Assembly (NCBI RefSeq): GCF_032773895.1
Contig: NZ_CP120416.1
Span: forward strand, 928,001-992,000
Length of the DNA stretch: 64,000 nt
Source: Teredinibacter sp. KSP-S5-2
Lineage (GTDB): Bacteria; Pseudomonadota; Gammaproteobacteria; Pseudomonadales; Cellvibrionaceae
Direction of reading: 5' to 3'
The first letter of the stretch is position 1; every line of letters begins with the position of its first letter. Made by a program: the position numbers and the translations under genes. Positions 8,667-17,123 of this stretch are shown one piece after another. A model generated the notes under the pieces. That model made no database searches and was not told the origin of the DNA. It was given only the letters and a program-made list of their open reading frames with translations.

Positions 8667-9574
8667 TGGGATTTCCTATAGTCACTGCCGATCAACGAAA
8701 AAAAGAAAAGAGTGGAATCAAAGGATTAATCCTGGGCGAAGCCGGGATTGGGAAAACCTCACTGCTGTGGACGATTCCTGAAAACACTACGTTGTTTTTA
8801 GATTTAGAAGCGGGGGATTTGGCAGTTGAAGGTTGGGAAGGGGACGCCTTGCGTCCGAAGACGTGGCAAGAGTGCCGTGATTATGCGGTGTATATCGGTG
8901 GACCCAATCCTGCGCATCGTCCTGACCAAGCATACAGCCAAGCCCATTACGATGCCGTGTGTGAAAAGTTTGGCGATGCCAAAAAACTCAATAAGTACGA
9001 CACGTTTTTTATTGACTCCATTTCAGTTGCAGGACGATTTTGTTTGCAGTGGTGCAAAGGTCAACCGCAAGCTATCTCGGAAAAAACCGGCAAACTCGAT
9101 ATGCGCGGTGCGTATGGATTACTCGGCCAGGAAATGATTGGTTGGATTACGCATCTCCAGCATACGCGCAATAAAAATATTTGGCTTCTGGGGATTTTAC
9201 AAGAACGGTCGGACGATTATGGACGCCGTATTTTTGAGGCACAAATTGACGGTTCCAAAACGGGCTTGGAATTACCGGGCATATTGGATCAAGTGGTGAC
9301 GATGGTGGATGTGCCTGATGTATCGGGCAACAATACACGGGTCTTTATCAACCACAAAATTAATCCGATGCGTTACCCGGCAAAAGACCGAAGTGGTCGA
9401 TTGGACCTGCAAGAGCCTGCTCACCTTGGCAAGCTCATGCAAAAAATAAAAGGCCCGGTGAAAAGTGCATTGGAGCGGTTGGAATACGGTGATCCACCCC
9501 CGCAAGCGATGACGCCGATAAATGAACCATCCACTGCAGTCCACACCGCAACGAACACAGGAGGCCAATCATGA
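8666..9574 (+). CDS. Sak4-like RecA-fold recombination ATPase
   Basis: 302 aa. The Walker A motif GEAGIGKTS is at about residues 27-35, followed by LFLDLEAGDLAVEGW and a Walker B-like DTFFIDSISVAG. This order is typical of phage Sak4/AAA_24 ATP-binding proteins, which act with single-strand annealing or SSB partners in phage recombination and replication. The next gene encodes a likely SSB-type partner and overlaps by four bases. The C-terminus is a Pro/Thr-rich tail. Confidence 0.75.
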   Translation: MGFPIVTADQRKKEKSGIKGLILGEAGIGKTSLLWTIPENTTLFLDLEAGDLAVEGWEGDALRPKTWQECRDYAVYIGGPNPAHRPDQAYSQAHYDAVCEKFGDAKKLNKYDTFFIDSISVAGRFCLQWCKGQPQAISEKTGKLDMRGAYGLLGQEMIGWITHLQHTRNKNIWLLGILQERSDDYGRRIFEAQIDGSKTGLELPGILDQVVTMVDVPDVSGNNTRVFINHKINPMRYPAKDRSGRLDLQEPAHLGKLMQKIKGPVKSALERLEYGDPPPQAMTPINEPSTAVHTATNTGGQS

Positions 9575-10266
9575 GTTGGAATGATTTTAACAACGCAGAA
9601 GATCAACAAGAGTTTGATTTAATTCCCAATGGCACGTTGGCGAAAGTACGAATGAGCATTAAACCTGGTGGATTTGATGATCCGCAAATGGGATGGACTG
9701 GTGGGTATGCCACCTTTAATCCGACGACGGGCGCAGTGTATTTAAGCTGTGAGTTTGTGGTCATCGGTGGAGCATACGATAAACGGAAAGTGTGGCGATT
9801 AATCGGCTTACACAGCAGTAAAGGACCGGATTGGGGCAATATGGGGCGATCTTTTATCAAAGGCATTTTGAATTCTGCACGTAACCTCGACCCCATTGAT
9901 AATTCACCGCAGGCTCAGCAAGCGCGATGTATTAACAGCTTTGCTGAATTAGACGGCGTTGAGTTTATCGCCAAGATTGGTAAAGAGCGGGATAGTCAGG
10001 GTGATCCCAAAAACACGATCAGTATAGCCATAACGAAAGAGCACGCGGACTACGCAAATTTAATGGCGGGGCTTGAAATCAATCCAGCGCAATCACCGGT
10101 TACATCGTCATCATCAACCGGGGGATATGCCATGCCCCAGCACACTGCGGGTCAATATCAAACGTCACCGATGCAAACGCAAAGGCAAAGCCAAGCGCAA
10201 ACGCCGAATACACAATCTGCCAGCACCACGGCCAGCTCGAGTGGGAGACCAACTTGGGCGCAGTAG
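9571..10266 (+). CDS. Phage single-strand DNA-binding-like protein
   Basis: 231 aa. Residues 1-170 form a beta-rich domain (FDLIPNGTLAKVRMSIKPGG, then VYLSCEFVVIGGAYDKRKVW). Residues 170-231 are a low-complexity Gln/Ser/Thr linker ending in RPTWAQ, a layout like SSB proteins with a disordered tail, although the tip is not the acidic DDDIPF type. Its coupling to the Sak4-like gene supports an SSB role. The function is inferred from layout and context, not from a diagnostic motif. Confidence 0.55.
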   Translation: MSWNDFNNAEDQQEFDLIPNGTLAKVRMSIKPGGFDDPQMGWTGGYATFNPTTGAVYLSCEFVVIGGAYDKRKVWRLIGLHSSKGPDWGNMGRSFIKGILNSARNLDPIDNSPQAQQARCINSFAELDGVEFIAKIGKERDSQGDPKNTISIAITKEHADYANLMAGLEINPAQSPVTSSSSTGGYAMPQHTAGQYQTSPMQTQRQSQAQTPNTQSASTTASSSGRPTWAQ

Positions 10267-10343
10267 TGTCACGCTAATGTGAGCGCGAACGAATCGCGCT
10301 TTATTCAACAATTAAATTCTCAATTTTTTAAAAGGCAGAGAGT

Positions 10344-10760
10344 GTGTCGCGGGATTGTTTTGTCTGTAGAAAATGGGCGAGGGGCTTTGGTTGGTCGCAA
10401 CCGCCTTTAAGTATCCGTCATTACCCGGTGCGTTTACTTACTGTAATAGACATGGCTTCGCCAAGAAAGTACTGCTCAAAGCAATGCCAGGACATCGACA
10501 CACGGCTCCGCTTTATTGGAGTGAATGTGGATAACGAAAACATACATACGCAGGCCATCGATTTAACGATTGGGCCGCTGGCGGATTATATCTGCCAACA
10601 GGTGGGCGTAACAAAGTCACTGGAAGAATACACCAAAGATAACATCGTGGGCTTAATCGAGACAGTGGTGGCGAGTTACCACCGTCAACGCCAATCCATC
10701 GCTAACCAAATACAAGCACAAGCGTCTTCCGATTTTATCGAAGACCGTGTGTCGTTTTAA
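10344..10760 (+). CDS. DUF6511-like phage protein
   Basis: 138 aa with a GTG start after AAAGGCAGAGA. The N-terminal CFVCRKWARGFGW and KYCSKQCQDI form a four-Cys zinc-knuckle-like unit, as in DUF6511 phage proteins; the rest is helical. Its stop overlaps the region just before the nuclease gene. The role is unknown, presumably in early replication or recombination because of the operon. Confidence 0.6.
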   Translation: MSRDCFVCRKWARGFGWSQPPLSIRHYPVRLLTVIDMASPRKYCSKQCQDIDTRLRFIGVNVDNENIHTQAIDLTIGPLADYICQQVGVTKSLEEYTKDNIVGLIETVVASYHRQRQSIANQIQAQASSDFIEDRVSF

Positions 10761-10773
10761 TGGAGGTGTGACC

Positions 10774-11535
10774 ATGTTGGATTTTAATCATCGACTCAGT
10801 TTTTCTGAGGTCATCATGAAACGCATTGATCTTGCCTTGGATGCGGAAAACAAACTTAAACCAAAACGAAACTATCTCGGTGCATCACGATTGGGCGCAT
10901 CCTGTGACCGTGCATTGCAATATGAGTATAGCAATACACCGAAAGACTCTGGACGAGATTTCTTGGGTACCACACTAAGAAACTTCGATGCAGGTCATGT
11001 ATTTGAAGAACTGATGGTGCGATGGCTAAAGATGGCCGGTTTTGAATTGCTGACGCACAACAGCGATGGGGATCAATTCGGTTTTGAAACCCTCAATGGG
11101 AAAATTCAGGGGCACATTGATGGGGTGATTGTGAATGCGCCCAGTCAATTTGATTTTTCTTTTCCCATGTTGTGGGAGTGTAAATCCAAGGCCAACAAAG
11201 TCTGGAGGCAAATCAAAAATCAGGGCGTGGAAATTGTTGATCCGGTGTATGCCGCACAGATGCCGTTGTATCAAGCCTATCTTGAACCGCAATTTCCAGG
11301 TATCTCAAGCAATCCCGCATTGTTTACTGCCATCAACAAAGAGACCGCTGAAATTCATTTCGAGTTAGTGGCATTTAACGGCGCGCTTGCCCAACAACGC
11401 TCTGATCGCGGTGTGCGGATTATCGAAGCGTGTGAGGCTGGTGAGTTGCAACCGCGCATGACCAAAACCGACACCCACTACGAATGTCGAATATGTCCGT
11501 GGCAGGATCGATGTTGGGAGCGTGTGCCTCGATGA
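10774..11535 (+). CDS. PD-(D/E)XK exonuclease, Cas4/RecB-like with putative Fe-S cluster cysteines
   Basis: 253 aa. The core has GHIDGVIVN (motif II Asp) and MLWECKSKANKVW (motif E-x-K). A single Cys in ASRLGASCDRALQY pairs with the C-terminal trio in HYECRICPWQDRCWERVP, the one-plus-three Cys spacing of Cas4/AddB-type Fe-S nucleases. The ATG at 10774 has TGGAGGTG upstream and is preferred over the in-frame ATG at 10747. It probably processes DNA ends for the Sak4/SSB recombination system. The next gene overlaps by ATGA. Confidence 0.75.
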   Translation: MLDFNHRLSFSEVIMKRIDLALDAENKLKPKRNYLGASRLGASCDRALQYEYSNTPKDSGRDFLGTTLRNFDAGHVFEELMVRWLKMAGFELLTHNSDGDQFGFETLNGKIQGHIDGVIVNAPSQFDFSFPMLWECKSKANKVWRQIKNQGVEIVDPVYAAQMPLYQAYLEPQFPGISSNPALFTAINKETAEIHFELVAFNGALAQQRSDRGVRIIEACEAGELQPRMTKTDTHYECRICPWQDRCWERVPR

Positions 11536-13649
11536 GTGATAACGCCTGGTTGAATTTTAATTCAGCGGACGATATTTCCCAATCGCAAATCGATAGCCAG
11601 GATGCAATGGAAATTAAATCCCGCATTCTGGATCGATTGGATTCGGTGTTGGATACGTTTTTTCCTGAAGGAAAAGTGCGTGGTCAACAATTTGTGATTG
11701 GTGATCTGGAAGGCAACCGGGGGAAAAGCTTAGTCGTCGAGTTAGGTGGCAGCAAGCAGGGTCTATGGACAGACTTTGCTACTGGCGAAGGCGGAGACAT
11801 TGTCGATTTGTGGGCGAGAGTTCACCGCTTCGACGTGCAGAGCGAATTTACAAAAATCATTCAGGATATGGCGGTATGGCTGGGGGAAACACCAGCATTT
11901 ACAAATAAACCAAAAATAAAATCACCGCCGAAGGATGAGCTGGGTCACTGGTCGCATAAATGGGATTACCACGATGCCGATGGAAAGCTTATCGCCTGTG
12001 TCTATCGCTACGACACCGAGGAAGGAAAAGAATTTAGACCGTGGGATGTGTTAGCGCGAAAAGGGCTGGCACCTAATCCGCGTCCGCTCTACAACCAAGT
12101 CGGCATTGCCAAAGCCACGGATGTGATTTTGGTGGAGGGAGAAAAATGCTGTGATGCGTTAATCGCTCACGACTTTACTGCCACCACGGCAATGAACGGT
12201 GCAAATGCGCCAATAGAAAAAACCGATTGGTCGCCACTGGAAGGCAAGCGAGTTTTGATCTGGCCGGATAACGATGAGGCGGGAAAAGAATACGCAGAAA
12301 AAGCGGCACAGGCCATTGCGGAGGCGGGGGCAAGATCCATTGAGATATTACATATTCCTACGGATCTTCCGACCAAATGGGATGCGGCAGATGCAGTTGA
12401 AAGCGGCGTTGATCTTGAACAGTTTTTAAAAAACACCGAAAAAACGTCGGTGAAGACACGTCGCTTTGATTTAAATGATTGGTTAGCCAGTGATTTATTT
12501 ATTGGCACACCTAAGCAACGGGAGTGGCTGTGCGAGGGTGTGTTTCCAATGGCACAAGTGTCTCTGTTGGCCGCAGCGGGTGGGGTGGGTAAATCGTTTC
12601 TTCTTGCACAACTTGCTCGAGAAGTGGCGGCATTCAATGGCTATCGACCCACCGCGCCGGTGTTATTTGGTGGCGCGTTGCTGACCAAAGGAGCGGCGGT
12701 GTACATCACTGCAGAGGATGATGCGATTGAAATGCATATTCGTCTCTCTGCATTGGGTGATGTGCCGGATAAATTGTATGTCGTGCCTTTGCCCGATGCC
12801 GGTGGCACACGTCCCTTGTTTTTCCCTGATCAGAATAAACGCATTCCTACCACCACCGAATTTTGGCACGAACTCACGAACCAATTGGCCAGTATTCCTG
12901 ATTTGCGCGTGGTGATTTTTGATCCGTTGCAACCGTTGTGTGCGTTGGATTTTAACGTCCCGGAAAACGCGCAATACGTGTGTACGCAACTTTCTGCGCT
13001 GGCTTCTAAATTACATGCCTCGGTCATTGTGTCTCACCATTTTTCCAAACGAGAAGCCGTTAGCCCGGAGCAAGCGAGGGAGGCAATTCGTGGAACTGGT
13101 GGATTAGTAGATGGAGTGCGTATGGCCTATGCCCTTTGGCAACCGCCGGTGGATACAGCAAAGGAAATCTGCAGTTCGATAAATGAAATCTATTCGCGTG
13201 GCAGTGTGGTGTTTGGTGGTGTGGTGAAAGCCAATGGTCGCGCAAATATGAAAGTGACCACATATGTGCGTGATGAGCAGTCGGGGATTTTGGTGGATCG
13301 TTCTTATGACATTGCCAAAAAAAAGCAGAGTAATCGAGCTGATTTACAAGAGTTGGTGGTGGCAATTTCTCAGGCTGCATTGGATGGGAAGCCCTATACA
13401 AAAACTGGCTTAAACGGAGTGTGGGAGCGACGGTTTGAATTACCGAACCAGTTTAGAGAGCTGGGTAAACATTCTTTATTTGGCATGGTGGAACAACTGC
13501 AGTTGGAGCAGCGGTTAGTTGCGGCACTTGCCCCTGGACAATCAACGGTGAAGTGGCTGGATGAACCGAATGGACCCGTTGCCAGAGGCGAAGCCAAATT
13601 CAAACCAGGGCATTTATCCAAGTCTTCTACACACCCGAACAAGCCGTAA
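11532..13649 (+). CDS. Phage primase-helicase: TOPRIM domain plus RepA-like hexameric ATPase
   Basis: 705 aa. Residues about 30-110 form an N-terminal region with GLWTDFATGEGGDIVDLW, common in phage primases. A TOPRIM domain follows with VILVEGEKCCDAL and VLIWPDNDEAGKEYA, and then an AAA_25/RepA helicase domain with Walker A AAAGGVGKSF, VVIFDPLQPLCALD and VSHHFSK. The start is set at the ATG overlapping the nuclease stop; the longer frame from 11484 lies inside that gene. It is the replication protein of the element, and the repeats just downstream could be its origin. Confidence 0.85.
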   Translation: MSDNAWLNFNSADDISQSQIDSQDAMEIKSRILDRLDSVLDTFFPEGKVRGQQFVIGDLEGNRGKSLVVELGGSKQGLWTDFATGEGGDIVDLWARVHRFDVQSEFTKIIQDMAVWLGETPAFTNKPKIKSPPKDELGHWSHKWDYHDADGKLIACVYRYDTEEGKEFRPWDVLARKGLAPNPRPLYNQVGIAKATDVILVEGEKCCDALIAHDFTATTAMNGANAPIEKTDWSPLEGKRVLIWPDNDEAGKEYAEKAAQAIAEAGARSIEILHIPTDLPTKWDAADAVESGVDLEQFLKNTEKTSVKTRRFDLNDWLASDLFIGTPKQREWLCEGVFPMAQVSLLAAAGGVGKSFLLAQLAREVAAFNGYRPTAPVLFGGALLTKGAAVYITAEDDAIEMHIRLSALGDVPDKLYVVPLPDAGGTRPLFFPDQNKRIPTTTEFWHELTNQLASIPDLRVVIFDPLQPLCALDFNVPENAQYVCTQLSALASKLHASVIVSHHFSKREAVSPEQAREAIRGTGGLVDGVRMAYALWQPPVDTAKEICSSINEIYSRGSVVFGGVVKANGRANMKVTTYVRDEQSGILVDRSYDIAKKKQSNRADLQELVVAISQAALDGKPYTKTGLNGVWERRFELPNQFRELGKHSLFGMVEQLQLEQRLVAALAPGQSTVKWLDEPNGPVARGEAKFKPGHLSKSSTHPNKP

Positions 13650-13699
13650 TGGACTCGGGAAAACAAACCGCATTAAACATGAATAAACACAAAAAATAC

Positions 13700-14216
13700 A
13701 AAAACATGGTCGTTCCCGCTTATTCCCGGTCATTCCCGGTGGGTGCCGGGAACGACCAATTTTAAATCTCGGTAACCTTTTTACAGGAGGAAACGATGAC
13801 GGAATTTTACTGATTATCTATGAACAGGCTCAGCCTGATAACACGGTAAAACGCGATGATATGAGCGCGTTTCAAAAAAATAATTCGTATCTCGCTGAGC
13901 AAAAATTTAACACCTTGCTCTTTTTTAATACAGCTTTTTAGTGTGTTTGGTAATCAATTTGTACGTTTGGTCGTCTCCGGTTTTGGTCGTTCCCGCTCGT
14001 TCCCGCCGGGAACGACCAGCTACCGGGAATAACCAAACCCGCGTGGTTACTGGACTTGGTCGTTCCCGGCCCTTTGTCGTTCCCGCTCATGTCCGGGAAC
14101 GACCAAACCCGCATGGTTACTGGACTTTGGTCGTTCCCGGAAAGGGTATATATAAATATATATAGGGAGGTTCCCAACCTAACCTCCCAATAAAAATATT
14201 TGTGAGGCGGGAACGA
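13700..14216. repeat. Cluster of GTCGTTCCC repeats; candidate replication origin
   Basis: About ten copies of GGTCGTTCCC, or its complement GGGAACGACC, occur in both orientations (for example near 13708, 13749, 13979, 13991, 14008, 14059, 14077, 14095, 14130 and 14206), with variants such as GGTCATTCCC and GGTCGTCTCC. A longer direct repeat of about 40 bp (14031-14069 and 14101-14140, containing GGTTACTGGACTT) lies in the cluster. An AT-rich run follows at 14148-14162. The location directly after the primase-helicase suggests origin iterons or replication-protein sites. Apart from the minigene at 13796, I see no real gene in the 600-base stretch 13650-14248. Confidence 0.75.
13796..13941 (+). 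pseudogene. Possible frameshifted small gene or minigene with strong RBS
   Basis: A perfect AGGAGG (13785-13790) precedes an ATG at 13796 by five bases, but this frame stops after five codons. The frame shifted by -1 stays open from 13798 to the TAG at 13939 (47 codons) and reads sensibly (LLIIYEQAQPDNTVKRDDMS). A single-base change would restore a roughly 49-aa protein. It could equally be a deliberate minigene, with a second short ORF at 13820. Confidence 0.35.
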
Positions 14217-14248
14217 CGGACACGAGTAAAAATTTTTAGGAGAAAAAA

Positions 14249-14803
14249 ATGCAATCCAAAATTCAACAATTTCATGACGCACTCATGCTCGATCTCATTC
14301 AAGCCGAAGCGATGCAAGGACGCCTGTACACGACGGAAGAACTTTCAAAAAAATTTGCTGGAATGCAAGCGGACGAATACGACTGGCCGAAAGGTGTGGC
14401 GTGGAGGCACATGCAAATCTCGACTCCATTGTGGTGTAACACACCGACGCTGGTCATGGTGATCAGTGAACAACTGGCATGGGAATATTCCGATCCTGTT
14501 CGACCAATGGCCTGCGCGATGAGAGCCATTGGCCCTGGAACGGATTGTCCAACACTGGGATTGTATTTATCCCTGCTGCCCGAGCAACTGCCGGTAAAAC
14601 GCGTCGTCACTCTGGACAAACCGTTGCCCAATGCCGATGAAAAATTCTTCCACACGGCTATCGGTCAGTTGCGGCAGTGGTGTGTTATGCGCGGCGCAAA
14701 GTTTGAAACCATGTCGATTGAACCGGTTGAGCACATTGCTCGGCGATATGAATATTCACCGGACAAAATTGCCTCGGGTTTGATGAACTCAATTTTGGAC
14801 TAG
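14249..14803 (+). CDS. Phage protein of unknown function
   Basis: 184 aa. The start has AGGAGAAAAA upstream. The sequence is rich in Met and Trp and mostly helical, with PTLVMVISEQLAWEYSDPVR and a conserved-looking CAMRAIGPGTDCPTLGLYL. I do not recognise it. It follows the repeat cluster and precedes the DUF6362-like gene on the plus strand, so it belongs to the early or middle region. Confidence 0.55.
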   Translation: MQSKIQQFHDALMLDLIQAEAMQGRLYTTEELSKKFAGMQADEYDWPKGVAWRHMQISTPLWCNTPTLVMVISEQLAWEYSDPVRPMACAMRAIGPGTDCPTLGLYLSLLPEQLPVKRVVTLDKPLPNADEKFFHTAIGQLRQWCVMRGAKFETMSIEPVEHIARRYEYSPDKIASGLMNSILD

Positions 14804-14821
14804 AAACCCAATGCAAAAATG

Positions 14822-14860
14822 CGCGCCAACGGTTCTGTGTTTCGATCTGGGCGCGTTTTA
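14822..14860 (+). terminator. Candidate terminator after the 14249 gene
   Basis: CGCGCC and GGCGCG form a short GC stem around a loop of about 22 nt, followed by TTTTAT. It is a weak candidate. Confidence 0.35.
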
Positions 14861-15044
14861 TAAAAAAGATGAGTGTTGGTATTGCCCAATAGTAATCGTC
14901 GATTTTAGATGGGTTTTAGAAGGGGAAAAACAAAAAAACGACACGCGATGACAGATTGTTTTACAGCGAGAAATACGTCATCAAAACGCGAAAATAAAAT
15001 TTTAGAAAGTAAAAAATTTATTATGAAAAATACGGAGACGTGCT

Positions 15045-15500
15045 ATGCGCCTTGGAAAAACGCATGTGGTAAAAAATTATTTGTTGAACGAGCCTGAGAA
15101 AACCAAATGTCAATGGGATCGCCAAAAACTGATTGATCGCTTTGATAATTGCGTCACTGTGTTTGAGTTATTACCAAACGTGGTGCGATTAGGATTTTAT
15201 TCCTATTGGCCGGATATTGTCATGACTGATCGGGAGTTGAGAAATAATCGGAAGCGAATCAACAAACTCACTGCGCAACCGGATGCAATAGATCGTGCAG
15301 TGGAAACCCTGACTTGGATGCAACAAAAAAATCTCACGGTAGGTGAGCGTAAACTGATTTGGCTGCGGGGGCATCGTGTCGGTTGGAAGGGTGTGGCCAG
15401 GGAGTTTGGTGTGTGTATTAAAACTTGCCAACGTTGGTACGCTGTGGCGTTGGATAAAATCATTCACGAGTTGGATGGTAAGGGGGTAAGGGCAAATTAA
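15045..15500 (+). CDS. DUF6362-like phage helix-turn-helix protein
   Basis: 151 aa. The C-terminal half (WMQQKNLTVGERKLIWLRGH, then GWKGVAREFGVCIKTCQRWY) is the pattern of DUF6362 phage proteins with a sigma-region-4-like HTH. Such genes often sit just before the terminase genes. The ATG at 15045 overlaps an upstream minor frame. It may be a late or packaging regulator, which is inference. Confidence 0.65.
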   Translation: MRLGKTHVVKNYLLNEPEKTKCQWDRQKLIDRFDNCVTVFELLPNVVRLGFYSYWPDIVMTDRELRNNRKRINKLTAQPDAIDRAVETLTWMQQKNLTVGERKLIWLRGHRVGWKGVAREFGVCIKTCQRWYAVALDKIIHELDGKGVRAN

Positions 15501-16032
15501 TTTTGCATCATTTGGTTAGATGTACCATATCGTTTCGCGGCATAGGTATGGAGTATCATGGTGTGTCGCGAAGCGTATAAAATGTCATTTTTTACCATGT
15601 CGCATTTATTTAAAAAACGTGTATATTTTGCAATATGCTGAGTTGAAGTGGGTAAACGGTTAGCGGCAAATAAAAACTGAAAAAAAGTATTTTCAAATAT
15701 AAATTATTTGGTTAATCTATAAAAACTCATCAGTGATGAATAAAGTTTATTTTAAATATCGATTGCAAAAATAAAAAAATAATTTATTCTATTGTTCATT
15801 GGTGAGAGAGAAATGTTTTTTTATTATTTTTAATAAAGTTTTTATTTTTCTCTTGCAAAGAGAATTTTTATTTGTACACTGTACGTCTTGTTCTGATAGA
15901 AGGTTTTAGTTTTGTTGTAGAAATATTTGTATTTATTTTTTTACATTACCGATTGAAAAAAAGGTACTCCGGTGGTATTCTGTGCCAGCGGGTCTTGGAC
16001 TCGCCGAATTTCGCTAGTGAGTCAACTTTTTT
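15501..16032. other. AT-rich intergenic region before the terminase gene; candidate cos/late control region
   Basis: About 530 bases without a supportable gene. Most of it is very AT-rich with long A and T runs. The final 60 bases (about 15960-16023) are distinctly GC-richer and contain an inverted repeat GACTC (15998-16002) and GAGTC (16019-16023). In lambda-like phages the cos site lies just upstream of the small terminase gene, so this is the natural place for cos and for a late promoter. No cohesive end can be read from sequence alone. Confidence 0.4.
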
Positions 16033-16098
16033 TTGGGGTCGCACCTAAAAAAGTTCGCATCTTTCTCCCTTAAGTCATTTTTAAAAATCAGATATTCC

Positions 16099-16611
16099 TT
16101 GACTGAACTGCTTTCAAATCGTCAGTTCGCCAAGCTGCGTGGTGTCTCAGAAACCGCAGTGCGCAAGGCGATTAAAACTGGTCGTATTACCACGGAAGCA
16201 AACGGGAAAATCGATCCTGACAAAGCCAACCGCGAGTGGGAGCAAAACACCAACTCCGCCAAACGCCGGGAACAGTTAAACGCGTTAGCGAGAAAAGATT
16301 CCCCTTCGGGAAATACTCAGGTAACGAACCGACAATTTGAATCTCAGTTTCAAAAAGCCCGAACGGCCAATGAAGTGCTAAAAGCGCAGATTGGACGGAT
16401 TGAGCTTCAGGTTCTGAAAGGCGAATTGATTGATCGTGATAAAGCGTTGCGTACCATTTTTAAAATCGCCCGGACTGAACGAGATGCGTGGTTAAATTGG
16501 CCAGCGCGCATAGCAGCACAAGTTGCAGCAGAATTAGATATCGATGAACAGCAGTTTTATGTGGCGTTGGAAGAGCAGGTAAGAAAGCAACTGGCTACTT
16601 TAGTGATATAA
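16099..16611 (+). CDS. Terminase small subunit, Nu1-like
   Basis: About 170 aa from the TTG at 16099; an in-frame TTG at 16033 would add 22 residues. Neither has a good Shine-Dalgarno sequence, so the start is uncertain. An N-terminal HTH (LSNRQFAKLRGVSETAVRKA, then IKTGRI) is followed by a helical part with RTANEVLKAQIGRIELQVLK and KIARTERDAWLNWPARIAAQ, the usual layout of lambda/Gifsy-type small terminase proteins. It would recognise the packaging site upstream. The large subunit lies 8.7 kb away, separated by a block of inserted accessory genes. Confidence 0.75.
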   Translation: MTELLSNRQFAKLRGVSETAVRKAIKTGRITTEANGKIDPDKANREWEQNTNSAKRREQLNALARKDSPSGNTQVTNRQFESQFQKARTANEVLKAQIGRIELQVLKGELIDRDKALRTIFKIARTERDAWLNWPARIAAQVAAELDIDEQQFYVALEEQVRKQLATLVI

Positions 16612-16638
16612 AAATTGTTTATGCTGCCAAGGGGCGTG

Positions 16639-16669
16639 AGGACGGCTTATGTATACTATACGCCGTCCT
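16639..16669 (-). terminator. Hairpin after small accessory gene 16679
   Basis: AGGACGGC and GCCGTCCT form an 8-bp stem containing an inner GTATAC dyad, just past the stop of the minus-strand gene. It could also terminate the plus-strand terminase small gene. Confidence 0.6.
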
Positions 16670-16678
16670 GATGAAAGG

Positions 16679-16981
16679 TTAGTCTTTTATTGTTGCGTGT
16701 TCTTCAACGAGCTTTCGGCATATTGCAATTGAATCGTTGTCCCAGGGTTTGAAAAATGAGTCAAGATTGTTTAGCCATTCTTGTAACTTGTTGGCAACAA
16801 CGTAGCGGATATCTACGTTGGGATCATTCTCCTGCTCGATCCGATATAGAGCATCAAATAATCCGTCATCCCCGACGAGATCGTAAAGCTTCATATAATC
16901 TTTGATAGGAAGTGGCTGAAGAAATAATTGTGCCAGTCTATGTGCATCTTTTGAATTATTAGGTGATGCCCAACATCCCAT
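16679..16981 (-). CDS. Small accessory protein (cassette 1)
   Basis: 100 aa from the ATG at 16981, which has GAGGACG upstream; the longer frame begins with a TTG in the leader. Soluble, acidic and helical. The segment PIKDYMKLYDLVGDDGLFDA and later KPWDNDSIAICRKL can be aligned with the first half of the next cassette gene (PIEKNEYYYRYRSLF and NWTKEALDICLEL), so the two are probably diverged paralogs. Function unknown. It has its own conserved upstream element and terminator hairpin. Confidence 0.6.
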   Translation of the reverse strand: MGCWASPNNSKDAHRLAQLFLQPLPIKDYMKLYDLVGDDGLFDALYRIEQENDPNVDIRYVVANKLQEWLNNLDSFFKPWDNDSIAICRKLVEEHATIKD

Positions 16982-17012
16982 GACTTCGTCCTCGTGTTTG
17001 TTTGTGTGCAAC

Positions 17013-17055
17013 CATTAACGCTTCAATTTGAAATTCAATCCAGTCAAAAGTTGAA
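17013..17055 (-). promoter_or_regulatory. Conserved cassette element 1
   Basis: Minus-strand reading: TTCAAC, GACTGGATT, then ATTGAAGCGTTAATG. The core ends about 32 nt before the start codon at 16981. Confidence 0.7.
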
Positions 17056-17091
17056 ATGGACGATGGGTTTAAGACAGATAGCGGGAAAATA

Positions 17092-17113
17092 AAGTGGCGA
17101 GGACTCGCCACTT
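17092..17113 (-). terminator. Hairpin terminator of cassette 2
   Basis: A 9-bp perfect stem AAGTGGCGA/TCGCCACTT with a 4-nt loop, followed on the minus strand by TTATTTT. It is placed directly after the stop of gene 17124. Confidence 0.8.
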
Positions 17114-17123
17114 AGGGGGGGAT

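Noticed and set aside
14909-15097. Short basic ORF before the DUF6362-like gene
   Set aside because: No Shine-Dalgarno sequence, low-complexity Lys/Arg-rich translation and overlap with a better supported gene.
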